From Halopseudomonas xinjiangensis (lineage in GTDB: Bacteria > Pseudomonadota > Gammaproteobacteria > Pseudomonadales > Pseudomonadaceae), in contig NZ_LT629736.1 in NCBI RefSeq assembly GCF_900104945.1, positions 3,251,001 to 3,315,000 on the forward strand: a DNA stretch of 64,000 nucleotides. The letters are read 5' to 3'. Made by a program: the position numbers and the translations under genes. The number at the start of each line of letters is the position of its first letter. The stretch's first letter is position 1. The notes below the pieces were generated by a model. That model did no database searches. It was not told where the DNA came from and saw nothing but the letters and a program-made list of their open reading frames with translations. Positions 52,551 to 63,720 of this stretch are shown here, piece by piece.

Positions 52551-53528
52551 CTATTCCACCAACGCTGCGACCCGAAGCCTTTCACGTTCATCGAAGCGGT
52601 CGCTGAGCAAGTCTTCTACCGCTGCTCGCTTGTCGACATCTGCCAGACCGGGTTCGTCGAGGATCGCCTGCCTCTCTTCGACGAAGCGGTCGAGGCGCTG
52701 CTGCCATTGTGCCCGCTCTGCGTCGAGTCGCTCGAGCCGTTCGGTTGCCTCCGGGCCAGCCAGCTCCAGGCGCAACTGGCGGACGGCCTGGGAAGGCGCG
52801 TTTTGAGCCCGCAGGGCCTGGGTGCGCTGGCCCAGCTCCCGATGCACTTGTGTGGTCAGCGCGTGCTGAAGATCCTCGGGCTGGCTGTCGCGCAGCTCGG
52901 CGATGGCGGCGGCGCGCTCGGCTGGGTCGAGCGATGCGTCATGCACAATCGCCAGGCGATCCAGGTGGTACTGGTTATACGCTTCCTCGCGGCCGAACAG
53001 CGCCTCGTGCACGTGGCGGTCGAACAGGCGCGCGCGCAGGCCGCGTACCGCTTCCTCGCGTGTGCGCAGAGCGGCCAGGTCAGCAACGACGGGCAGCTCT
53101 TGCTCCAGCTCGGCTACCCGACGTCTGTAACCCAGGTACGCATCGAGCAGGTTTCGGGCCTGCGATAGCGCTGGCTCGTCCAGCTGCGCCTGCAGTTGCC
53201 GATCGATCAGCGCGATGGCCTGGTCCGGCTCGATCTCGCCAACCGTCGCAAGGTAGTACTCGAACAGGTCGCGCAAGTGTTCGGTCACCAGAAGGTTTCC
53301 CTGCTGATCGACCTTGATCGAGCCGTCCACCGCGGTTCCGCGCAACGATGGCGGAGGTAGCGGTTCTGCCGCGCCGTCCTTCCGCGCTGAAATGCGCAAG
53401 CTTGATGCGGGCCCGACTGGCTCGATGATCTCGGCCTGTCGCTCGGGCGGGGCGGCTGTCGGACGGGTGTGATGCCAGCCGAGCAGCAGGATGCAGCCCA
53501 GCAACGGGGCGTAGACGATGGCTTTCAT
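52551..53528 (-). CDS. lifO: lipase-specific foldase (lipase chaperone)
   Basis: A 325-residue Lif protein: one N-terminal membrane anchor (AIVYAPLLGCILLLGW), a Pro-rich linker, then an extended helical scaffold. The Lif signature R-x-x-F-[DE]-Y-x5-GE is seen in HLRDLFEYYLATVGE near residue 85. It folds the partner lipase in the periplasm by a 1:1 steric-chaperone complex before type II secretion. It begins 47 bases after lipA stops, the usual lipase-foldase operon. Confidence 0.9.
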   Translation of the reverse strand: MKAIVYAPLLGCILLLGWHHTRPTAAPPERQAEIIEPVGPASSLRISARKDGAAEPLPPPSLRGTAVDGSIKVDQQGNLLVTEHLRDLFEYYLATVGEIEPDQAIALIDRQLQAQLDEPALSQARNLLDAYLGYRRRVAELEQELPVVADLAALRTREEAVRGLRARLFDRHVHEALFGREEAYNQYHLDRLAIVHDASLDPAERAAAIAELRDSQPEDLQHALTTQVHRELGQRTQALRAQNAPSQAVRQLRLELAGPEATERLERLDAERAQWQQRLDRFVEERQAILDEPGLADVDKRAAVEDLLSDRFDERERLRVAALVE

Positions 53529-53575
53529 GATTTAACTCCTTGCTGGAGCGAGGCCGGCGCAGGGCCGGCCCACGC

Positions 53576-54715
<1,140 letters not shown>

Positions 54716-54729
54716 TCAGTGCTTGGCGT

Positions 54730-55785
54730 TCAGCGTCGACCCAGGTAGCGATCGAGCAGCGATTGCCACTCCGCCGATTCGGTCACGCGCAATACCTCCT
54801 GGGCGAGCGGCCCGCGCAGCTGGCTGCCAGAAGGCAGAGCGAAGGCGTACAGCTGTTCAGAAAACGTATTGCTGAGGATGTCCAGGCGCTGATCCCCCAG
54901 TTCGCGATTGCGATGCTGCATCAGCGGCCGGTCGTAGACCACCGCATCGGCTTCGTCCGCGGCTACGGCACGCATCGCTGAAGTCAGATCGGGGAAACGA
55001 GCCTGGTCGATACGTTGCTCGGTCAGATACTCGGCGCTGGCCGTGTCGGCGACGGTGGCCACGGTGAAACCCGGCAGATCGCGAGGTCCGTTTATCTGGC
55101 GTTGAAGATTGCTCACCGTAAGCGCCGAGGTGATGGCTGCGGTAAAGCTTGCGACCATGATCAAGCCGGCAAACATCCATACCAGGGCAATCAACCGGCC
55201 AGCGAGCGTCACCGGCGCCTTGTCGCCGTAGCCGACGGTGGTCATGGTTACCGCAGCCCACCAGAAACTCGCACCGATGCCCTGCGCCGGGGTCCCGCCG
55301 AATTGTTCGGTATTGCGCCGGCGTTCGACCAGCCAGAGCAGCGAGCCGACTAGCAGCAGGAGCAATGCCAGGCCTGCCACCAGGCTGAGGAACTGCCAGC
55401 TGAGGAGGGCGCCCAGGCTACGCAGAATGCCGGGTGAATCCTCACGCGGCACACCGATGGCCAGGCCGGTCTGGTAGAAGGGATGGGTGAAGTCGAATTC
55501 GGCTTCACGTTCGGCGGTCATGGTAAGCGCACCGACGGCGACATCGACCGAGCCCGTACGCGCGCCATCGAGCAGATCGGAAAAGGACATCGGCACCAGT
55601 TCATATTCCAGCTCTAGATTGCCTGCAATCTGCCGCCACAGATCGATGCTTATCCCTTCCCACTCGCCTGCGTCGTTCTGCATCACGAACGGAGGAACTT
55701 CGGTGATGCCGACGCGTATCGGTTCAGCGTGCAGGGAGGTGCTCAGACAAAACAGCAGGGGCAGCAGGCAGCTGATCAGGCGCAT
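54730..55785 (-). CDS. ligand-gated potassium channel, prokaryotic glutamate-receptor (GluR0-like)
   Basis: A 351-residue protein combining a periplasmic amino-acid-binding domain and a potassium pore. Signal peptide 1-20; first lobe (PIRVGITEVPPFV...ALTMTAEREAEFDFTHPFY); transmembrane helix near 134-155; re-entrant pore loop with the K+ filter TVGYGD (183-188); second helix near 195-220; then the second lobe (GFTVATVADTASAEYL onward). This order is that of GluR0, the bacterial relative of animal ionotropic glutamate receptors. Ligand unknown. The Arg of SBP_bac_3 family amino acid sites is not certain. Confidence 0.88.
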   Translation of the reverse strand: MRLISCLLPLLFCLSTSLHAEPIRVGITEVPPFVMQNDAGEWEGISIDLWRQIAGNLELEYELVPMSFSDLLDGARTGSVDVAVGALTMTAEREAEFDFTHPFYQTGLAIGVPREDSPGILRSLGALLSWQFLSLVAGLALLLLLVGSLLWLVERRRNTEQFGGTPAQGIGASFWWAAVTMTTVGYGDKAPVTLAGRLIALVWMFAGLIMVASFTAAITSALTVSNLQRQINGPRDLPGFTVATVADTASAEYLTEQRIDQARFPDLTSAMRAVAADEADAVVYDRPLMQHRNRELGDQRLDILSNTFSEQLYAFALPSGSQLRGPLAQEVLRVTESAEWQSLLDRYLGRR

Positions 55786-55918
55786 GAGTTACTCTCTTCT
55801 TCGGATTCCGGGCTTGATGGTAGCAAAACAATTCCGGGCATCGGCGCCCGGCGCAATCGTGTTTAAATGCAAATGCACTTTTGTGGCCCGCGCCCGTTCA
55901 TCACACAAGGATCCGTTT

Positions 55919-56410
55919 ATGCTCGCCGGCAGTCTGTTCACCAGTTTCGGATTTTGGCTCCTGCTGGGCCTTGCCCTGCTTATCTCTGAGTTTTTCGTGC
56001 CTGGGCTGATTGCCCTGTTCTTCGGCGTCGGCGCGCTGATCGTCGGGCTGCTGACCTGGCTGGGATTCATCGATGGTCTGGTCGTGCAGCTGCTGATCTT
56101 CTCGGGGATCAGCCTGGTGGCGCTGCTAGGCCTTCGTCGACATTGCATGGACTGGTTTTCCAGCGGCTCGAAGCAGGACGATGCCGCTGATCTGGACGAC
56201 TCCGGCCTGCTTGGCGCCCGGGTGCGGGTTGCCAGCGACTTCGCCAACGGCGTTGGTGCAGTGCAACTCAACGGGGCCAAGTGGGACGCCGAATCCGACG
56301 AGCCACTCAAGATCGGCGACGCCGCCTGGGTCGTCGATCATCGCGGTATCGTCCTGACCGTCAGCGGCCAGAAACCGGCCAATAAAGGCCAAAAAGATAA
56401 AGGAGCATGA
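55919..56410 (+). CDS. NfeD family membrane protein
   Basis: A 163-residue short NfeD (YbbK-type): two to three hydrophobic helices (FWLLLGLALLISEFFVPGLIALFFGVGALIVGLL, VVQLLIFSGISLVALLGL) and a C-terminal OB-fold (LLGARVRVASDFANGVGAVQLNGAKWDAESD...IGDAAWVV). It works with the SPFH protein encoded next, with a one- to four-base junction. AAGGA precedes ATG 55919; the frame is open to 55487 but that overlaps the channel gene. Confidence 0.92.
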   Translation: MLAGSLFTSFGFWLLLGLALLISEFFVPGLIALFFGVGALIVGLLTWLGFIDGLVVQLLIFSGISLVALLGLRRHCMDWFSSGSKQDDAADLDDSGLLGARVRVASDFANGVGAVQLNGAKWDAESDEPLKIGDAAWVVDHRGIVLTVSGQKPANKGQKDKGA

Positions 56411-56412
56411 GC

Positions 56413-57336
56413 ATGGAAATCGCAACCATCGTTTCGCTGGCTGTCCTGGTATTGGTGATCGTCACCATCGCCAAGACCGCACAGATCGTCCCGCAGCGTT
56501 CGGCCTATGTGGTCGAGCGGCTGGGCAAATACACCAAGACCCTGGATGCAGGCTTCCATCTGCTGATTCCGTTCGTTGATCGCATCGCCTATCGGCATAC
56601 GCTCAAGGAAGAGGCGATCGACGTCGACCGCCAGGCGTGCGTGACCAAGGACAACATCCAGGTCGTGGTCAACGGTGTGATCTATCTGCAGGTGGTCGAT
56701 CCCAAGGCCGCCAGCTACGGCATCAACGACTACCGCTACGCGGCCATGCAGCTGGCACAGACCACGCTGCGCTCGGTAGTCGGCAAGATCGACCTGGACA
56801 AGACCTTCGAAGAGCGCGAGACCATCAACATTCAGGTCGTGCAGGCGCTGGACGAGGCGGCCCGGCCATGGGGCGTGAAGGTCATGCGTTACGAGATCGC
56901 CGACATCGAACTGCCGGCAACCATCCTCGATGCGCTGGAAAAGCAGATGCGTGCCGAGCGGGAGCGCCGCGCGGTGGTCGCGCAGTCCGAAGGTGAGCGC
57001 CAGGCGAAGATCAACGTTTCCGAAGGCCAGAAGCAGGAAACCATCAACCTGTCCGAAGCCGAAAAGCAGCGTCAGATCAACGAGGCCGAAGGGCGTGCCC
57101 GTCAGATCGAGCTGATCGCGCTGGCCACCGCGGAGGGTCTGCGTCAGGTCGCCGAGGCGATTAACACCCCCGGCGGCAAGGACGCGGTTGGCCTGCGTGT
57201 GGCCGAGCAGTATGTCGAGGAGTTCGGCAAGCTGGCCAAGACCAACAACACCATGATCCTGCCAGCGGAGCTGACCAATATCGGCTCGGCCGTCGCTGCC
57301 ATCACCAAGACCATGGAACAGGTCAACCGGCCCTGA
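56413..57336 (+). CDS. SPFH/stomatin-like protein (QmcA type)
   Basis: A 307-residue slipin: N-terminal anchor (IATIVSLAVLVLVIVTIAKTA), the SPFH domain (IVPQRSAYVVERLGKYTKTLDAGFHLLIPFVDRIAYRHTLKEEAIDV) and a coiled coil rich in Glu/Ala (AEKQRQINEAEGRARQIE). These form membrane cages that affect FtsH and other membrane proteins. Start: ATG 56413 is eight bases from GGAG; ATG 56407 overlaps the nfeD stop and is the alternative. Confidence 0.92.
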   Translation: MEIATIVSLAVLVLVIVTIAKTAQIVPQRSAYVVERLGKYTKTLDAGFHLLIPFVDRIAYRHTLKEEAIDVDRQACVTKDNIQVVVNGVIYLQVVDPKAASYGINDYRYAAMQLAQTTLRSVVGKIDLDKTFEERETINIQVVQALDEAARPWGVKVMRYEIADIELPATILDALEKQMRAERERRAVVAQSEGERQAKINVSEGQKQETINLSEAEKQRQINEAEGRARQIELIALATAEGLRQVAEAINTPGGKDAVGLRVAEQYVEEFGKLAKTNNTMILPAELTNIGSAVAAITKTMEQVNRP

Positions 57337-57350
57337 CCTTCAGGCCGCGC

Positions 57351-60300
57351 TCAGCTTGAGCTGGGTGCGGCCGGTTCTGCCCGCCTCACTCGCGCGGTTT
57401 CCAGCCAGGACAACAGCGCCGGGATCACGAACAGCACCAGTAGCGTGGAAAAGCCCAGGCCGAAGGCGATCGAGGTGGCCATCGGAATCAGGAACTGCGC
57501 CTGCAGTGACGTTTCGAACAACAGCGGCAGCAGCCCGCCAATGGTCGTCAGCGACGTCAGCAGCACCGCCCGCAAACGCTGCACCACGGCCCCGCTCAAC
57601 GCCTCGTTGATGGCCAGCCCACGTTCGCGCTGATCCTGGTAGAAGCTCACCAGAATGATCGAGTTGTTCACCACGATGCCGGACAGGCCGAACAGGCCGA
57701 ACAACGACAGGATGGTCAGGTTCAACCCCATGAACCAGTGCCCGAGCAGCGCGCCGACCAGCGCCAGCGGGATCACCGCCATCACGATCAGCGGTGTCGA
57801 CCATGAGCTGAATACCCAGACCAGCACCGCATACATCAGTGCCAGACCGACCAGTAGCCCGGTGCGCATGTCCGACAGCGTATCGCGTTGGTCGGCCGAG
57901 CGGCCTTCGAAGCTGTAGCGCACGTTATGCCGCTCAGCCAGCGCCGGAAGCTCGGCCATCAGGGCTTCGAGCACCACACCGGCGGTGGTTTGCGCCTGGT
58001 CGATGTCGGCAGTGACCTCGACCGCCAGCTGCCCCTCCGCATGGCGCAGCGCATCGAAGCCCTGGCGGGTGGAGAACTCCGCGACCTGATACAGGGGCAC
58101 ACTACGACCATCGTCCAGCCGGATCGACAGGTCGCCCAGACTCGCCAGGCTGGCGCGCTCTTCGCGGGGCAGTTGCACGCGCACTTCGATTTCATCCGAA
58201 CGCTGCTGGTAGATCTGTGCCAACCGGCCGTCATAGGCGGCGCGCAGCTGCCGGCCCAGACTCTGCGTGCTCAACCCCAGCGCCTGGCCGTAGGGCGTGA
58301 GCGAGTAGATGAGCTGCTCACGGCCCCAGGGCATGTCGTCATCGGTGCTGGTGACGCCGTCAACCGAGGCAAGCATCACCGCCACGGCGTCGGCTGCGTC
58401 CTTCAGCTGGTGCGGATCGCTGCCGGTCAGGCGCACGTTGACATCCTTGCCCGGCGGACCGGCTACCCGTTCGGTGATCGTCAGCCGGTCGATGCCCGCC
58501 GGCATGGCGATCCGCTCGCGCCATTCCCTGACGAAGGTGCGGTTGCGCACTTCGCGGTGGTCGGGCGACACCAGCTCGATCATGATCGAGCCCAGTTGAT
58601 CTCCCTGACGCCCGGCACCACCTGAACCGCTGACCTCGCCCTGGCGCACGAGGAACGTTTGCAGCAGGCCCCCGCCTAGCGCCTGGTCAGTTTCCAGCAG
58701 CGTGTCTTCCAGGTGATCGAGAAAGCGCACCACCTCGGCTCGTGGCGTTCCGGCGACGAAGCTGGCATTGGCGTACAGCACCTGCGGTTCCGGTGTCGGG
58801 AAAAAGCTGAATCCGATGCGACCGCTACTGACCAGGCCGACGGCGAGCAGCACGCTGACCAGTGCGCAGGCGAGCGTGGCGCCGCGATGACGCAGGGTGA
58901 GCTCTGAAAACCGGCGAAACCGACCATCACGGAAGCGATCGAAGCCGCGCTCAAAGCGCTGCCGGATCGCATCGACCCGTTCGGTTGCTCCCGAATACCA
59001 GCGGCGCTTCCCGGGCACCACTGGCTTGAAGGCGCCGCGCAGGTGATGCGGCAGCACCACGAAGCATTCCAGCAGCGAGGCGATCAGCACGCAGATCATC
59101 ACCGTGGGGATGTCGCCAAGAATATTGCCGAACACGCCGCCAACCATCAGCAGCGGCATGAAAGCGGCAATGGTCGTCAGCGAGGAGGCAACCACCGGCC
59201 AGAGCATGCGTTTCGCCGCGCCTTCCGAGGCATAGCCGGGTTGCTCGCCGTTGCGGTAGTGCGCGTCGGCATCCTCGCCGACGACGATGGCATCGTCGAC
59301 GATTACCCCCAGCGCCATGATCAGCGCGAACAGCGAGATCATGTTGATCGAGCCGCCGATCAGCCAGAACACGCCCAGCGCGGCGAGAAACGCCGTGGGG
59401 ATGCCTACTGCCACCCACAGCGCGACGCGTCCGGGCAGGAAAAGGTAAAGCAACAGCAGCACCAGCACCAGTCCACTCACGCCGTTGTTGACCAGCAGGC
59501 TGATACGGTCATTGATCAGTTGCCAGGCTTCGTCATAAACATGAATCGACAGGCCCGGCGGCAGGGTCGGCCGAACATCGCTGAGCCAGGTATTGAGTAT
59601 CTCGGCAGAGGTCAGCGAGTTGCCGTCTTCGGCGCGCTGCAGCAGCAGTTCGACGGCCGGGTGGCCGTCATGGCGAAGCTGGATCTGGTTACGCATCGGT
59701 TCCTGAACTATGCGCGCCACGTCGCCGAGACGAAGGTGCGCATTGGCGCCCTCCACCAGTGGAATGGTGGCGAACTCGTCAGGCGAGCGCCGCTGCTCGA
59801 TGGCGCGCAGCTCCCGCGCCGAGTCCTCTTCGCCGGCCAAGCCGGCCGGGAGATCGCGTGATTCGGCAGCGATGCGGTCGGCAACCTGATCGAGCGACAG
59901 ACCCAGGCGCTCGAGCTGCGTGGTGGATATCTCTATGCTGACCTGTTGCTGGGGCAGGCCGCGAAGCTCGATGCGGTCGATGCCGCGCGCGAGCAGATCC
60001 TGCTCGAAGCGATTGGCCAGAGAACGTAGCTCGGCATCGGTGTAGGGCCCGTAGACCAGTACGCTGGCCACCGGATCGAACCGTGCGATGCGCACTACCT
60101 CGGGCCGCTCGGCGTCCGATGGCAGGTTGCGAAACTCCTCGACCCGTTGCCGGGCGTCGTCCAGCGCGATCACTGGGTCGGTCCCTTCGGCGAACTCCAG
60201 CGTAATGTTCGACACGCCCTGGGCCGAGGTCGAGGTCATCGACTTGAGATTTTCCAGGCTGCGCAGACGCTGCTCCAGCGGCTGGGTGATCGCCTGTTCG

Positions 60301-60488
60301 ATGTCCTCGGCGGCAGCTCCGCTCCAGATCACCCGTACGCTGACGAAATCCAGCGCGAAGGTCGGGAAGAACTGGATGTTCATGCGCAACAGGCCGAGCG
60401 CCCCGCCCATCAGCATCACCAGCATCAGCAGATTGGCCGCGACCTTGTGATTGACGAAGAAGCCGATCGGCCCACCGGTCTGGTTCAT
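57351..60488 (-). CDS. RND efflux pump inner membrane transporter
   Basis: A 1045-residue RND permease with two sets of six transmembrane helices and two periplasmic loops. The fourth helix carries the Asp pair for proton relay (ALGVIVDDAIVVGED). The start FFVNHKVAANLLMLVMLMGGALGLLRM and weak similarity to AcrB place it with the CzcA/HAE1-like group of unknown substrate rather than with MexB. The ATG overlaps the stop of the fusion protein gene (ATGA). No outer membrane channel gene is nearby, so it may use TolC/OprM. Confidence 0.9.
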   Translation of the reverse strand: MNQTGGPIGFFVNHKVAANLLMLVMLMGGALGLLRMNIQFFPTFALDFVSVRVIWSGAAAEDIEQAITQPLEQRLRSLENLKSMTSTSAQGVSNITLEFAEGTDPVIALDDARQRVEEFRNLPSDAERPEVVRIARFDPVASVLVYGPYTDAELRSLANRFEQDLLARGIDRIELRGLPQQQVSIEISTTQLERLGLSLDQVADRIAAESRDLPAGLAGEEDSARELRAIEQRRSPDEFATIPLVEGANAHLRLGDVARIVQEPMRNQIQLRHDGHPAVELLLQRAEDGNSLTSAEILNTWLSDVRPTLPPGLSIHVYDEAWQLINDRISLLVNNGVSGLVLVLLLLYLFLPGRVALWVAVGIPTAFLAALGVFWLIGGSINMISLFALIMALGVIVDDAIVVGEDADAHYRNGEQPGYASEGAAKRMLWPVVASSLTTIAAFMPLLMVGGVFGNILGDIPTVMICVLIASLLECFVVLPHHLRGAFKPVVPGKRRWYSGATERVDAIRQRFERGFDRFRDGRFRRFSELTLRHRGATLACALVSVLLAVGLVSSGRIGFSFFPTPEPQVLYANASFVAGTPRAEVVRFLDHLEDTLLETDQALGGGLLQTFLVRQGEVSGSGGAGRQGDQLGSIMIELVSPDHREVRNRTFVREWRERIAMPAGIDRLTITERVAGPPGKDVNVRLTGSDPHQLKDAADAVAVMLASVDGVTSTDDDMPWGREQLIYSLTPYGQALGLSTQSLGRQLRAAYDGRLAQIYQQRSDEIEVRVQLPREERASLASLGDLSIRLDDGRSVPLYQVAEFSTRQGFDALRHAEGQLAVEVTADIDQAQTTAGVVLEALMAELPALAERHNVRYSFEGRSADQRDTLSDMRTGLLVGLALMYAVLVWVFSSWSTPLIVMAVIPLALVGALLGHWFMGLNLTILSLFGLFGLSGIVVNNSIILVSFYQDQRERGLAINEALSGAVVQRLRAVLLTSLTTIGGLLPLLFETSLQAQFLIPMATSIAFGLGFSTLLVLFVIPALLSWLETARVRRAEPAAPSSS

Positions 60489-61741
60489 TGCGCTGGTTCC
60501 CCGGCGGGCGTTCCGCTCTGCTCGACCGGATCCACACGCAGGCCATCGATCGCATTCGGCAAGTGCGTGACGATGATGCGCATGCCCGGTTGCAGTTGCT
60601 CGGAGCGCACCAGGACCCAGCGTGAACCGTCCTCGCGGAGCGTTTCGCCGACGCGCTCGACGCGCAAGCGTGCCATGCGGCCGTCGATCAATTGATAGAT
60701 GGTGTCGTTGCCATACAGCGCGCTATAAGGCAGCGCAACGCTGTTCTGTCGCACCGGCCGCGGCACGCTGACCGCCAGCAAAGTGCCCAGACGCAGATTC
60801 GGCGCCGCCTCATCGAGGCGGAAAATCGCTTCGACGCCTCGCGCTTCGGCCAGGCCGGCGATGCGCTGCAGGGTCATGCTCACCGGCGGAGCGACCTCGA
60901 GCGTATGTGCTACCAGCTGTTCGCCGGCGGCCAGCGCCTGGACGAAATCCTGGCTGTAGATCTGCGGCAGGGTCGCGCGGAGCTCCATCCCGTCGACCGG
61001 ATAAAACTGCATCAACGATGCGTTGGCGCTGACCTGATCACCTACTGCTACTTCAACCTGGCTGACCACGCCGTCGAAGGGCGCGCGAAAACGGCTGCGC
61101 TGAACGTCGCGCTCGGTGCTTTCCAGGCTGGACTGGGCGCGGTCGACGCGTGCCTGCAACGCCGCCTCGCGCGAAGGGAAGGATTCGATGGCACGTTCAC
61201 GCGTGGCTACGGTCAACGCGGCGCGCTCCAGTGCGTCACTGGCCGCTTCGAGGTCGGCGCGGGAGACGACCTGTCGCTCGATCAGCTGTTCGGTGCGCTC
61301 AAGAGTGCGCCGGGCGTTGGCAAGGATGCGTTTTTCCAACTCCAGCGCCTGGCGGTCATTGGCGTGCGCGCTGCGCTCGCTGGTCAGCTGCGCTTCGGCA
61401 TCGCGCAGCTCGGCACGGGCCTGCTGCAGGCGCGGCTCGATATCGGCGTCGTCCAGCGCCACCAGCAAGGTGCCTTCTTCAACTACCTGGCCGTCACGCA
61501 CCGGCAATTGATCGATACGTCCGGCCAACGGCGCGACGACGGTAAAGCGCCGGGGCGACTCCAGTTGTCCATACAGGGTCAGGCTGGGTTGCAGTGCGCT
61601 GGGCTCGACGACCAACGTTTCCACCCGCCAGCTGCGTTCCTGGGGAGCCACCGGCTCGGGAGCAGGCCGCGTCACACGTAACAGAACGAAGACGGCAATA
61701 CCGATGGCGATGATCAGCACCGGAACCAGACGTTTGCGCAT
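60485..61741 (-). CDS. RND efflux periplasmic adaptor (membrane fusion) protein
   Basis: A 418-residue adaptor: N-terminal anchor (KRLVPVLIIAIGIAVFVLLRV), lipoyl halves (VVAPLAGRIDQLPVRDGQVVEEGTLLVALD and RSRFRAPFDGVVSQVEVAVGDQV) around a long coiled-coil hairpin, then the barrel and membrane-proximal domains. It links the pump to an outer membrane channel. ATG 61741 with GGGAG ribosome site; the frame is open to 61801. Confidence 0.91.
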   Translation of the reverse strand: MRKRLVPVLIIAIGIAVFVLLRVTRPAPEPVAPQERSWRVETLVVEPSALQPSLTLYGQLESPRRFTVVAPLAGRIDQLPVRDGQVVEEGTLLVALDDADIEPRLQQARAELRDAEAQLTSERSAHANDRQALELEKRILANARRTLERTEQLIERQVVSRADLEAASDALERAALTVATRERAIESFPSREAALQARVDRAQSSLESTERDVQRSRFRAPFDGVVSQVEVAVGDQVSANASLMQFYPVDGMELRATLPQIYSQDFVQALAAGEQLVAHTLEVAPPVSMTLQRIAGLAEARGVEAIFRLDEAAPNLRLGTLLAVSVPRPVRQNSVALPYSALYGNDTIYQLIDGRMARLRVERVGETLREDGSRWVLVRSEQLQPGMRIIVTHLPNAIDGLRVDPVEQSGTPAGEPAQ

Positions 61742-61930
61742 GGGCACTCCCTGCAGGGTTTGATAGTCGTCCTGTATACGCGCCGGCCTGCGGGCGTTCA
61801 ATAGGGACGCAGGGATCAGGCGGGTTTGTGCCTATAGTGCTTCATATCTCCCGTCGATTTGTATATCGGCAGAGACACTTGCAGGCTACCTTCTTATTCA
61901 AGACAACAACAAAATTGACGGAGGCGTGCC

Positions 61931-63622
61931 GTGGACGCAGATCTGCGCTGGTTGAAATCCTATCCCGACGATGTGAAGTGGGACGTGAGGCTTGAGCCCA
62001 TCCCGGTCTACACCCTGCTCGACCGTGCGGCTGAGCGTTTCCCGGATCGTCCGGCTATCGACTTCTTCGGCAGCAAGCTCAGCTACCGTCGCCTGAGCGA
62101 GCTGGTCGAGCACGCTGCAGCGGGGTTTCAGTCGCTGGGCGTCAAGCCCGGCGTGCATGTTGGCCTTTACCTTCCCAATACGCCGCACTATTACATCGCA
62201 TTCTTCGGTGTCCTGCGAGCCGGTGGCACGGTCGTCAACTATTCGCCGTTGGACGCCGAACGCACGCTCGAACACAAGATCGAGGATAGCGAGACCGATG
62301 TGATGGTCACGCTCGATCTGGCCGCGTTCTACCCGAAGATGGTCAGCCTGCGTCAGCGCACGCGTCTGAAGCATCTGGTCGTCGGCTCGCTGGGTGATTT
62401 CTGCGAAACGCTCACCGATGCTCAGGCCCAATCTCTCGGGCCTGTGGCGGAGAGCGACACAGCCGATGGCTCTGTGCACTTCACCAAACTGCTGGATAAC
62501 GACGGCAAGTACCACGCATACCGAATCGCCGACCCGGCGCGCGAATTGGCCGTACTGCAGTACACCGGTGGCACCACCGGCGCACCGAAGGGCGCCATGC
62601 TCACCCATGGCAACATCACTACCTCCTGCGCGCAGCTCGAAGAAATTCTGCGCGGTACGCTCGAACCCGGCAATGAGCGCGTGCTGGCCGTTCTGCCGCC
62701 TTTCCATATTTACGCATTGATGGTGAATATGGTGTTCGGCCTGAGTATGGGTTCCGAGATCCATCTGCATCCTCGCTTCGACGTCGAAGCAGCACTGCGC
62801 GAGATCAGTGAAAGCCGGATCACCACTTTCCCCGGCGTGCCGACCATGTTCATCGGCCTGTTGAGCCACCCGGCGACGGCCAGCCATGACCTGACCTCGC
62901 TGAAGATGTGCAACTCCGGCGGCGCGCCTTTGCCGGTCGAAGTCCAGCAGCAGTATGGCCGAGTCGCCGGCTGCGCACTGAAGGAAGGCTGGGGCATGAC
63001 CGAAACCACCACCACCGGCACCTTCTCGCCGAAGGATGCCGAGCCGCGTCCGGGTTCGTGCGGTATTCCGGTGCCTGGCGCACGCATTCGCATCGCCCCG
63101 CTCGATGGCTCGGCTGGCAGCGTGCCGGTCGGCGAACGCGGCGAGGTGTGCATCGCCGGGCCGAACATTACCATCGGCTACTGGAAGCGCGACGATGCGA
63201 CCGCCGAGGCGATGACCGAGGATGGTTATCTGCGCACCGGCGATGTCGGATACATGGACGAGGACGGCTACGTATACATCGTCGACCGGACCAAGGACAT
63301 GATTCTCTGCAGCGGTTACAACGTCTATCCGCGGGTGATCGAGGAGGCCATCTACGAGATGCCCTGCGTCGAGGAAGTGTCGGTGATCGGCGTTGACGAT
63401 CCCTACCGCGGCCAGGCGCCGAAAGCCTTCATCAAGCTCAAGGCCGGCTCCGACCCGCTGGATTTCGAAACGCTGCAAGCCTTCCTTGAATCCCGACTGG
63501 GCAAGCATGAGCGCTTGCAGTCGATGGAAGTGCGTGATGCCCTGCCGCGCACGCCAGTCGGCAAGCTGTCGAAGAAGGAGCTATACGAAGAAGAAAGGCT
63601 GCGCGGGCAGGCCTGCGCCTGA
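61931..63622 (+). CDS. AMP-binding acyl-CoA synthetase
   Basis: A 563-residue adenylate-forming enzyme: P-loop YTGGTTGAPKGAML, GWGMTETTTTGT, the YLRTGDVGYMDEDGYVYIVDR hinge and the C-terminal catalytic Lys in RTPVGKLSKKEL. The N-terminus and FPGVPTMFIGLL resemble long-chain or dicarboxylate acyl-CoA ligases (PimA-like). Substrate unproven. Start is GTG 61931, eight bases after GGAGG; no better ATG exists. Confidence 0.9.
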   Translation: MDADLRWLKSYPDDVKWDVRLEPIPVYTLLDRAAERFPDRPAIDFFGSKLSYRRLSELVEHAAAGFQSLGVKPGVHVGLYLPNTPHYYIAFFGVLRAGGTVVNYSPLDAERTLEHKIEDSETDVMVTLDLAAFYPKMVSLRQRTRLKHLVVGSLGDFCETLTDAQAQSLGPVAESDTADGSVHFTKLLDNDGKYHAYRIADPARELAVLQYTGGTTGAPKGAMLTHGNITTSCAQLEEILRGTLEPGNERVLAVLPPFHIYALMVNMVFGLSMGSEIHLHPRFDVEAALREISESRITTFPGVPTMFIGLLSHPATASHDLTSLKMCNSGGAPLPVEVQQQYGRVAGCALKEGWGMTETTTTGTFSPKDAEPRPGSCGIPVPGARIRIAPLDGSAGSVPVGERGEVCIAGPNITIGYWKRDDATAEAMTEDGYLRTGDVGYMDEDGYVYIVDRTKDMILCSGYNVYPRVIEEAIYEMPCVEEVSVIGVDDPYRGQAPKAFIKLKAGSDPLDFETLQAFLESRLGKHERLQSMEVRDALPRTPVGKLSKKELYEEERLRGQACA

Positions 63623-63720
63623 CCCATCCCGGCTCTTTCGAGGAACAGGATCGTCGCTCCGCTGGTCGGAAAGGCATGTTTTGCCGATAATGGCGCCCTT
63701 CTGACCTAGGAGATTTTTTC

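Noticed and set aside
61898-63508. 536-residue minus-strand open frame
   Set aside because: Antisense shadow of the AMP-binding ligase, which has all adenylation motifs. No ribosome site or known domain.
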